Positions 1 to 6,210 of a DNA stretch of 28,135 bases are shown here, in pieces. The stretch spans positions 1 to 28,135 of the IMG/VR virus record IMGVR_UViG_3300005253_002442. One strand, 5' to 3'. Position 1 is the stretch's first letter; each line of letters begins with the position of its first letter. The notes below the pieces were generated by a model. The model made no database searches and was not told the DNA's origin. It was given only the letters and a program-made list of their open reading frames with translations. Source of the DNA: a virus. The position numbers were made by a program, and so were the translations under genes.

Positions 1-152
1 TGGGCTTTACGTATTTTAACTTCAAATCCCTGTATATCTTTTATTATTTCCTTTGGGTTTTTACTAAGCTTCTTTTTCTTGTGCCATTCATAAATTAAAC
101 TATATTTCCCAGTTTTTTGGCTCTTTACTTTACTTTTTTTCTTTTCAGACAT
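1..152 (-). CDS. Partial lysine-rich small protein, C-terminus beyond window
   Basis: An open frame starts at an ATG at 152 and runs off the left edge after 50 codons with no stop. It begins MSEKKKSKVKSQKTGKYS and is very rich in Lys, with the segment YEWHKKKKLSKNPKE near residues 21-35. A purine-rich stretch (AGAGA) lies about 8 bases upstream of the ATG. An exact TATAAATA lies on the same strand at 197-190, about 40 bases upstream. I recognise no family. The basic composition would suit a nucleic-acid-binding protein, but that is only inference. Confidence 0.5.
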   Translation of the reverse strand, partial: MSEKKKSKVKSQKTGKYSLIYEWHKKKKLSKNPKEIIKDIQGFEVKIRKA

Positions 153-189
153 TTTTTAATTCTCTTATTTTTATTTTTAATTAATTTTT

Positions 190-197
190 TATTTATA
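190..197 (-). promoter_or_regulatory. TATAAATA box upstream of the partial gene
   Basis: The minus strand reads TATAAATA at 197-190, about 38-45 bases ahead of the ATG at 152. The octamer equals the T4-type late promoter -10 element and is also close to a sigma-70 -10 box. The DNA is so AT-rich that chance occurrence is possible. The same octamer precedes the parB-like gene and the 3567 gene at similar distances. Confidence 0.3.
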
Positions 198-229
198 TTT
201 ATTATAAATTTTATAACTTTATAAATATT

Positions 230-1213
230 TTAGTTATTAAATAATAACAACCTACTAACATTATAAACTTCTCCTATATTATTCATCTTTTCCTTACAAG
301 TTAAACAATAAATTTTATTTATATAATCATTATTATTATGTCTATATAACAAACAATAAATTTTACTTTTATCTTTTAATTCAACACCACATTGTAAACA
401 TTTCCAATTTTGATATATCAAAATATATTCTATTAATTGCATTATATCAAATTCTGTATATTTTTTTCTCTTTTTAAACATTTTAACAATTTTTCCCAAA
501 CGTTGAGTTGTTACATAACTATTACTATACCCACCAAAATCATTTACTATAAAATTAGAACAATTTTGTGTAATATTATTTCCCAAATACATTGCTAAAC
601 CAACCACAATAGTTGATTTTTTAAACATATGTTGTTGCCATAACCTTTTCTCAATCTCTTGTATAATTTTCTTAGTTTTCTCGAAATCTATATTTGGGTA
701 TTTATTTGTAATTTGTTTTAATAACTCAACTGATGGACGACAAGATACTAACATACACGCTTCAACAGAATTTAATTCTTTTTTCTCCGTATTCAATAAA
801 GATTTCCTTATTTTTCTTATTGTCTGCATAGTTAACGTTTGTTTTTCTTCATTAAATTTCCCATATAAACCTCCTCTTTTTATATTATATCCTTTCTTTG
901 GATTTATAGTATCCCAAACTACAATAAAATAATCCTCAAAAAAATCAAGATCATCTTTACTACAACATTTTAATAATATTTTAGATTTAAAATTATTCAC
1001 TCCATATTTCTTCATAGAACTTATTAAATGTTGATTATAACTCGCATTTTCTGCACCTTTCAAAGTACCATCCCATCTACCTTTCATTTTTTTAGTAGTT
1101 TGTCCTACATATTTCTTATTATCAATTAAATTTATTATAACATAAATTACACCATATGTATTGTAGTTTATATTATAATAATCAAGAAATAAATTTTTAA
1201 TTATTCTACTCAT
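230..1213 (-). CDS. GIY-YIG endonuclease, free-standing homing endonuclease type
   Basis: This 327-residue protein probably cleaves DNA as a site-specific homing-type nuclease. The N-terminal GIY-YIG domain is visible: YGVIYVI at about residues 20-26, KYVGQT at 34-39, a candidate catalytic Arg in KGRWDG, and the later FFEDYFIVVWDT...KKGYNIKRGG block with the expected Glu and the GYN..GG turn. The C-terminal part has CLQCG and CLTC pairs, a likely zinc-binding element that could aid DNA recognition. I chose the ATG at 1213; a TTG two codons upstream (1219) is possible. The gene lies downstream of the parB-like pair on the same strand. Such genes are usually mobile and need not serve replication. 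The domain call is firm, but the target site is unknown. Confidence 0.85.
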   Translation of the reverse strand: MSRIIKNLFLDYYNINYNTYGVIYVIINLIDNKKYVGQTTKKMKGRWDGTLKGAENASYNQHLISSMKKYGVNNFKSKILLKCCSKDDLDFFEDYFIVVWDTINPKKGYNIKRGGLYGKFNEEKQTLTMQTIRKIRKSLLNTEKKELNSVEACMLVSCRPSVELLKQITNKYPNIDFEKTKKIIQEIEKRLWQQHMFKKSTIVVGLAMYLGNNITQNCSNFIVNDFGGYSNSYVTTQRLGKIVKMFKKRKKYTEFDIMQLIEYILIYQNWKCLQCGVELKDKSKIYCLLYRHNNNDYINKIYCLTCKEKMNNIGEVYNVSRLLLFNN

Positions 1214-1251
1214 TTTCAATTAACTTCTAAAAATTTATAAATATAAAAAAA

Positions 1252-2067
1252 TTATTCGTTGTTTTTATTTTCATTGTTCTCTGGATTAGGTTCCCATTCA
1301 CACGAAGCTATACCATCAATCGCACTAAATTTAGCAATTGTTTGTACACTCCTTCCTATTTGACATGTACGAACACCAGTAAATGAAGCATGACAAACAT
1401 GACGAGTATATCTTTCGACATGGTCAATATTTAAAACAAATTTTCCCATTTCATATTGTTCCTTTTCCTTAGCTATATTACCAGGTATACTACCTTTACC
1501 AAATTTATATTTCCCAGTTCTTTTATCTATCGTAACAACATATATCATAACCGCATCAAGCGGTTCAACCTGCAATCCCTTTAATAATCTACCAAATTCA
1601 CTTTGTTTACTTATTTTCCTTTCTTTATTAAACTTAATAGCAATTAAAGATTTATTTGAAATAGAACCTTTATCCAAAATAAATAATCTACTTGGATAAA
1701 TATCCATTGAATAATCATGCTTCATTTCTAAAAGATCTTTCTCTAACTCATCAAAGGCGTCAATTAAATCTATTGTAGTATACTTTTCATCAAATTTTAT
1801 CGTTGTTCTGGGAATGTTCGTATCATTAGTAAATTTTATCTTTAACCTTCTTTTTTTTCCATAAAATTTTACCATAGGATTATCAGCTTGAATACTTCCT
1901 TCAAAAGTAAGACTTAGTAATGAAACATGTTTTTTTTCTTCTTCCCTATGTATCTTTTTAAGCAACTCATAAACAGAAAGGGTAGGATTAATAGATACTA
2001 CAGGAACAGGTATAATATCCACCGTTTTATCTTTTTTTAATGTTTTAATAACAGATTCTTTAGGCAT
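1252..2067 (-). CDS. Unknown protein translationally coupled to the ParB-like gene
   Basis: A 271-residue protein I cannot assign. It begins MPKESVIKTLKKDK and has a basic segment KFYGKKRRLKIKF around residues 68-80, an acidic helical stretch (IDAFDELEKDLLEMKHD) near 100-120, and a C-terminal half with scattered Cys and His (YTRHVCHASF, VRTCQIGRS, ASCEWEP). No membrane segment or signal peptide is seen. Its ATG at 2067 overlaps the end of the parB-like gene by 8 bases, so the two are probably cotranslated and may work together, for instance as a partition or regulatory partner. No Walker motif is present, so it is not a ParA-type ATPase. Confidence 0.7.
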   Translation of the reverse strand: MPKESVIKTLKKDKTVDIIPVPVVSINPTLSVYELLKKIHREEEKKHVSLLSLTFEGSIQADNPMVKFYGKKRRLKIKFTNDTNIPRTTIKFDEKYTTIDLIDAFDELEKDLLEMKHDYSMDIYPSRLFILDKGSISNKSLIAIKFNKERKISKQSEFGRLLKGLQVEPLDAVMIYVVTIDKRTGKYKFGKGSIPGNIAKEKEQYEMGKFVLNIDHVERYTRHVCHASFTGVRTCQIGRSVQTIAKFSAIDGIASCEWEPNPENNENKNNE

Positions 2068-3370
2068 TTTCTAATCCATCCAATTCTTTATTAAATTTAT
2101 TAAACCATTCTTCTTTCGATTCAACACCCTTTAGATACTTTCGCACATCCTTAATAGAATCGCTAACAAAACCAGACATCCCTGCCAGTTGTGTTCTCCG
2201 TATCTTTAATTCATCTAATTCCTCTTTATGAATTAACTTTTTTTCATTTATTGCTTTCGTTTTAATACCAGAATAACAGAAAGGACATTCTACAATATGC
2301 TTCTCTTTTACTCTATTAAACAATATCTGAATATCATCAATTTTATTTTCTAATTCGGTTATTTTCATTGATATATTTTCATATTCTTTATTATCAGCAT
2401 ATTCATTCTCAGTTTCCCGTAAGAATTCCAAAATACTCTCTCCATCACCAACTACATTACTTCTCTCATCTTCAGTTAAATTTTCCTTATCACCAAAAAT
2501 AAATTCCTTTATTTTATATCTAGAAAAATCAACCTCTTTAAAACTCTTTTCATTAATAACATTGATTAAACTTTTTGATAATTTCAATAGAATTTGATCT
2601 AAACTTTTATTAGTTTCTTTTATTTTTTTATTAATCTCCTTAACTCTCTCTTCTACTATCCCTTCTTGCTCCTTTTCATTTCTGTTATAGTTATCAATCT
2701 TATTTTTTACTCGCTTCTTTAATTCACCTATACTCATAGTATCTTGTTCAACCAAATAATCATCATATATTTCTTTCATATATTCCTGAGCTATTTTTGT
2801 ATCTTTGATTTGGCGTAATCTTGATATTTCCTCAGCAACCTGTAACTCTAATTCTCCAAGATGGATGGCATTTCGAATATTTTCTGGAAGTGAGAGTAAA
2901 CATAATCTACCATGCATTGTCCATTTACTTTTTGAATATTTCTTTACAATTGGTTTATAAATATCCGATTGGGGTCTTGGAAAATATTGGGAATTCCCAA
3001 TATTTTTTTTCTTCACATACTCCCGATATTCCGGTTCAAGTTTCAGACGAGTCAAATACATTCTTGCTTCTTCAATTGGACTTAAATCTTCCCGTTGTAA
3101 GTTTTCAATAAATGATATATCAACAGCTTCAATATCTTTTAAATTTAGAACATTACACTCAACTTCGTCGATTTCCAAATCGCCAAGTGCATAGTATCTA
3201 CGCATCCCACATACAACTTCATATTTTTCACTTTTAAGTTTTCTTACCACTAAAGGTTCAATAAGACCAACCTGTTTAATGGATAACTTAAGTTCCTCCA
3301 TAGCAGCATCTTTAAATAACTTTCGTGGATTATAATTATTTGGTACTAATTGATTAAATTTTATTTTCAC
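2060..3370 (-). CDS. ParB/Spo0J-like DNA-binding protein with CxxC in C-terminal coiled region
   Basis: This 436-residue protein has an N-terminal ParB/Spo0J nuclease-like domain. Visible motifs are NNYNPRK near residue 11, the box CGMRRYYA at 55-61 (GxRRxxA, the phosphate-binding loop of ParB CTPases), and ENLQREDLSPIEEA at 89-102. A central helical region around 150-190 could hold the helix-turn-helix. The rest is mostly charged helix, with one CPFC at 362-365 between two helical arms. The family binds specific palindromic DNA for partition, or regulates transcription; phage homologues do either. The start is GTG at 3370, with AGAGG about 8 bases upstream; the next ATG would delete conserved sequence. 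No parA lies in the window. The gene holds a perfect 26-bp palindrome at 2981-3006. Confidence 0.85.
   Translation of the reverse strand: MKIKFNQLVPNNYNPRKLFKDAAMEELKLSIKQVGLIEPLVVRKLKSEKYEVVCGMRRYYALGDLEIDEVECNVLNLKDIEAVDISFIENLQREDLSPIEEARMYLTRLKLEPEYREYVKKKNIGNSQYFPRPQSDIYKPIVKKYSKSKWTMHGRLCLLSLPENIRNAIHLGELELQVAEEISRLRQIKDTKIAQEYMKEIYDDYLVEQDTMSIGELKKRVKNKIDNYNRNEKEQEGIVEERVKEINKKIKETNKSLDQILLKLSKSLINVINEKSFKEVDFSRYKIKEFIFGDKENLTEDERSNVVGDGESILEFLRETENEYADNKEYENISMKITELENKIDDIQILFNRVKEKHIVECPFCYSGIKTKAINEKKLIHKEELDELKIRRTQLAGMSGFVSDSIKDVRKYLKGVESKEEWFNKFNKELDGLENA
2981..3006. repeat. Perfect 26-bp palindrome inside the ParB-like gene
   Basis: The two 13-base arms are AAAATATTGGGAA and its exact reverse complement, centred on a GAATTC at 2991-2996. 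It codes for part of NIGNSQYF in the ParB-like protein. On the plus strand it is followed directly by a T run, so it has the shape of an intrinsic terminator for plus-strand transcripts, though no plus-strand gene is nearby. It could instead be a binding site for the ParB-like protein or another dimeric regulator. Confidence 0.8.
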
Positions 3371-3420
3371 AATTTTTTCCTCTTTATATTAATTTTTTGT
3401 TATTTATTTAAAATTTTTTA

Positions 3421-3428
3421 TATTTATA
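3421..3428 (-). promoter_or_regulatory. TATAAATA box upstream of the ParB-like gene
   Basis: The minus strand reads TATAAATA at 3428-3421, about 50 bases ahead of the GTG start at 3370. It sits at the outer end of the left arm of the 30-bp inverted repeat. A promoter role is inferred only from the motif and its position. Confidence 0.35.
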
Positions 3429-3500
3429 AAATTTTTAGTTATCGTTTAATAACTACTTATTAAATATTATTTATTAAACAATAACTAAAAATTTTATAAA
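3423..3500. repeat. 30-bp inverted repeat between two divergent operons
   Basis: The left arm (3423-3452) begins TTTATAAAATTTTTAGTTAT. The right arm (3471-3500) is its reverse complement with one mismatch in 30 positions. The spacer is 18 bases. It lies in the 196-base AT-rich gap between the parB-like operon (leftward) and the clamp-loader operon (rightward). Such a place suits a replication origin, a partition site or a shared operator. No DnaA-type boxes or iteron arrays were recognised. In DNA this AT-rich short repeats arise by chance, but 29 of 30 matches is well beyond that. Confidence 0.75.
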
Positions 3501-3520
3501 TTAATAAAACTAATAATATT

Positions 3521-3528
3521 TATAAATA
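3521..3528 (+). promoter_or_regulatory. TATAAATA box upstream of the clamp-loader operon
   Basis: An exact TATAAATA lies on the plus strand about 40 bases ahead of the TTG start at 3567. It matches the T4-type late -10 element and the general -10 pattern. No clear -35 element was identified. Confidence 0.35.
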
Positions 3529-3566
3529 AAAATTTACATCAAAATACCGTTAATACACGTACAGTT

Positions 3567-4346
3567 TTGATATACCTAACTAATTTTGATATGGATCAAA
3601 ATAATATAAACGATCTAATTAAAAATAAAAATAATATCATAATAGATTGCCTAAGTAGTAGTATAAAAAAGATGAAATTCCTAATATATAATACAATAAC
3701 CAGCACAACAAGCATCCTATCACATGGAAAACAATATATACTAATAAGAGACGCATACAAACTTGATAACGAACTATTAAACTTTATTTTCAAAAATTCA
3801 CGAAATAAAGATATATATTTAATTAATATAAATACAAACCAGGAAAGATTTATATATAAAAACCATAGGAATAAATATCAATATTATAAATGTAAATACG
3901 ACCCAACAAAGAATAATTTCTTTATTTATTTAAAAAAATTAATTTTTCAAAATGAGAATAGAGAAAACTTATTGGACGAATTTAATAACCTAAATATGGG
4001 TACAATACTAAATTTTATAGGATATAATCTTTCCATGTCTAACCTTAATAAAATAAGTTTATATGATAATTATAGAATAATAAATAGATTATATAAATAC
4101 AAATATAAGATTAAACGAAAACATATCATGAATATTATTACTAAAGTATTAAAAATTCCATCTTTCGGTGTAGCGATTAACTTCCCCCCACAAATAAAAA
4201 AAAATAAAGATAAAAAAGTTAAAGATAAAAAAGAATCTAGCAAAGACCTTCAATTATTAGCATCGAAAAAGATGGTTAATTATTTTAAAAATAAAGAAAA
4301 TAATTTTAATAATAAAACCGTAAAAGTAGAAGGAGGATTATTTTAA
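3567..4346 (+). CDS. Putative clamp-loader delta-like subunit
   Basis: This 259-residue protein resembles the N-terminal domain of DNA polymerase III delta (HolA) in outline. It opens MIYLTNF, where HolA proteins often open MIYL.YG. Residues about 55-80 (GKQYILIRDAYKLDNELLNFI) follow the delta pattern of a beta strand, then 'rdA.kL...ll', then a second strand (DIYLININ). I see no Walker A, as expected for delta, which opens the clamp but does not hydrolyse ATP. The C-terminus is Lys-rich. Its stop overlaps the start of the RFC-like ATPase gene (TAATG), which supports a joint complex, as for T4 gp62 with gp44. The start is a TTG without an obvious Shine-Dalgarno; ATG at 3591 is the alternative. 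The similarity is weak and was judged by eye. Confidence 0.5.
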   Translation: MIYLTNFDMDQNNINDLIKNKNNIIIDCLSSSIKKMKFLIYNTITSTTSILSHGKQYILIRDAYKLDNELLNFIFKNSRNKDIYLININTNQERFIYKNHRNKYQYYKCKYDPTKNNFFIYLKKLIFQNENRENLLDEFNNLNMGTILNFIGYNLSMSNLNKISLYDNYRIINRLYKYKYKIKRKHIMNIITKVLKIPSFGVAINFPPQIKKNKDKKVKDKKESSKDLQLLASKKMVNYFKNKENNFNNKTVKVEGGLF

Positions 4347-5278
4347 TGTCAATTGATGATAGTAATTTATTAGTTGAAAAATTCAGGCCACAGGAATTAG
4401 ATGATGTAGATGGCAACGAAGAAATAATAGAAAGTTGTGAAAAATTCATCGAAATGGGAAGAATACCACATCTTATCTTTTCCGGTCCAGCGGGAGTGGG
4501 TAAAACAACAATTGCGGAAATACTCGCAAGAAAAATTGCTGGAATAGGTAATACTAAAATATTAAATGCAAGTGATAAAAGAGGTGTAGCGGAAGCTAAA
4601 GGTCCAGTCAAAGAATTTGCACAAACTGATGGTCAATTTATGGATAGACTTAAGATAATTATACTTGATGAGGCCGATCATTCAACCGATGACTTTCAAG
4701 CAGCAATAAGAAAAATAATGGAAGATGAATCAGCATATTGTAGATTTATTTGGATTTGTAACAAATCTCATAAAATTATAGACCCAATAAAATCAAGATG
4801 TGTAGAATTCAAATTTAAAAAAATCAATAAAAAATCAATTCTAAAAAGATTAATGTACATTTGTAAAAAGGAACATATAGATTTAACGATAAAACAATTA
4901 GCAAAAATTATAAACGTGCATCAGGGTGATATGCGTAAATGTATAAATATTATTGATGCAATTAAGACTGGTGCCAAGCTCGATGCCGTGATTAGTGATA
5001 TCAATCCAAAATTATACTTAAAATTAGTACTAAAGAACGATTTAAAGGGAATAAGAACATATATCGATAATAATATATTTAGTAATGATGATATGAAATA
5101 TCTAATTAACAGATGTATTGATATAATAATGTCAACTGACGGATTAATAGGTAAAATTAAATCGAATTTGTTACTTTTAAATCTAACCGAAGCGGATTAT
5201 AGATTGGCAATGGGTACTAATTATTATTCTATAGCATTTTGGCTTCCTTTAAGTGTACACTGTCTTTTAGACGATTAA
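4346..5278 (+). CDS. Sliding-clamp loader ATPase, RFC small subunit / T4 gp44-like
   Basis: A 310-residue AAA+ ATPase, close to the usual size of RFC small subunits and T4 gp44. It loads the ring-shaped processivity clamp onto primed DNA. Visible motifs: LVEKFRP at 9-15 (the 'W.EKYRP' motif of RFC), Walker A GPAGVGKTT at 47-55, NASDKRG at 74-80 (RFC box 'NASD.RG'), Walker B IIILDEAD at 104-111, sensor-1 region FIWICNKSHKI near 134-144, and the SRC arginine-finger motif at 150-152. An AGGAGG stands about 9 bases before the ATG, and the start overlaps the upstream stop. The NASD and SRC boxes point to the archaeal/eukaryotic/T4 branch rather than bacterial DnaX. Confidence 0.93.
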   Translation: MSIDDSNLLVEKFRPQELDDVDGNEEIIESCEKFIEMGRIPHLIFSGPAGVGKTTIAEILARKIAGIGNTKILNASDKRGVAEAKGPVKEFAQTDGQFMDRLKIIILDEADHSTDDFQAAIRKIMEDESAYCRFIWICNKSHKIIDPIKSRCVEFKFKKINKKSILKRLMYICKKEHIDLTIKQLAKIINVHQGDMRKCINIIDAIKTGAKLDAVISDINPKLYLKLVLKNDLKGIRTYIDNNIFSNDDMKYLINRCIDIIMSTDGLIGKIKSNLLLLNLTEADYRLAMGTNYYSIAFWLPLSVHCLLDD

Positions 5279-5292
5279 AAAGGAGAAATAGA

Positions 5293-6198
5293 ATGTATAT
5301 TAATAACTACATCGATGATATAAAAGAAATTAAAAAAAAGTTCAAAACGTCCCTTAAGTATCTAAAATATATTGAAAGTTTAAAAGATAAAGAAGATACA
5401 AATAAAATACCCGAAAACCTTTCATGTTTTCTAAATAAATTAAAATATACTAAAGATTATAATCTTAAATATTATTTGGAACAAATAGCATATTTAAAAA
5501 ATGATATAAATTTTAACTTTTTAAAACGTTTAAAAACCGAAAACTGTCCTAACCTTTCAATTGTAATTATGTTTAATGAAATTCCTGAACGGTGGATTTG
5601 GAAACAAGAAAAAATATTACCAAGTATATGTAATGAATGGGAACAGGAATTTATGATTTCAATATATAATAGATATAGAAAACAAACAAATAGAACTCCC
5701 AAACAAAATACTATTATTAAAAAGCTCCAACGTAAAAGTAGATTGGATAAGATTCCTGATAAAATACCAGAACAAGTAGAATTAAAAAAAAAATTAAATA
5801 TTAATAATCCTACTCATAAGGAATCTGTAAAAATAATAGTAGAATTGGTTGAAGGATGTGGGAAAGACTGGGATTCATACACAAAATCAGAACAAAAATT
5901 TATAGAAGTTATATCAGTAAAAATACAAAAATCGGGAACAAAATTAAACGAAGAAGAAATTAAAAAAATTGAAAAAATTTATAATAAAGATAGAAATTAC
6001 TGGTTTGATAGATTTATTAATAGACAGTTAAGGGAATGGATAACTAAAGAACTTACAGGTTCATCTAATAATACATTAAAAATTGTAGCTGTAAAGGAGA
6101 TGAGAATATTATCTATCCTATGTGATATAGTAAACATTAAAAAATATAATAAAGAATTAATGTTTAATAAATGGATACCAATTAGACAAATATTTTAG
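5293..6198 (+). CDS. Unknown protein in the replication operon
   Basis: A 301-residue, Lys- and Ile-rich soluble protein. The ATG at 5293 is chosen because AGGAG ends 7 bases upstream and the previous gene stops at 5278; a longer frame reaching back to 5239 would overlap that gene. I recognise no domain. A segment near residues 200-240 (KDWDSYTKSEQKFIEVISVKIQ, then LNEEEIKKIEKIYNK) resembles a short helical motif in various phage replication proteins ('FL.SI..Q...G..LTEKQ...L.KI'), but the match is loose. Its place between the clamp loader and a large P-loop ATPase suggests a replication or loader accessory role. Confidence 0.7.
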   Translation: MYINNYIDDIKEIKKKFKTSLKYLKYIESLKDKEDTNKIPENLSCFLNKLKYTKDYNLKYYLEQIAYLKNDINFNFLKRLKTENCPNLSIVIMFNEIPERWIWKQEKILPSICNEWEQEFMISIYNRYRKQTNRTPKQNTIIKKLQRKSRLDKIPDKIPEQVELKKKLNINNPTHKESVKIIVELVEGCGKDWDSYTKSEQKFIEVISVKIQKSGTKLNEEEIKKIEKIYNKDRNYWFDRFINRQLREWITKELTGSSNNTLKIVAVKEMRILSILCDIVNIKKYNKELMFNKWIPIRQIF

Positions 6199-6210
6199 GA
6201 GAAAGGAGAT

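Noticed and set aside
218-250. Apparent third copy of the TTTATAAA...TTTTAGTTAT motif near the 3' end of the GIY-YIG gene
   Set aside because: Several mismatches and very AT-rich context; not distinguishable from chance by eye.
2821-3111. Plus-strand open frame of 96 residues inside the ParB-like gene
   Set aside because: Antisense to a well-supported gene, with a composition typical of a mirror frame.
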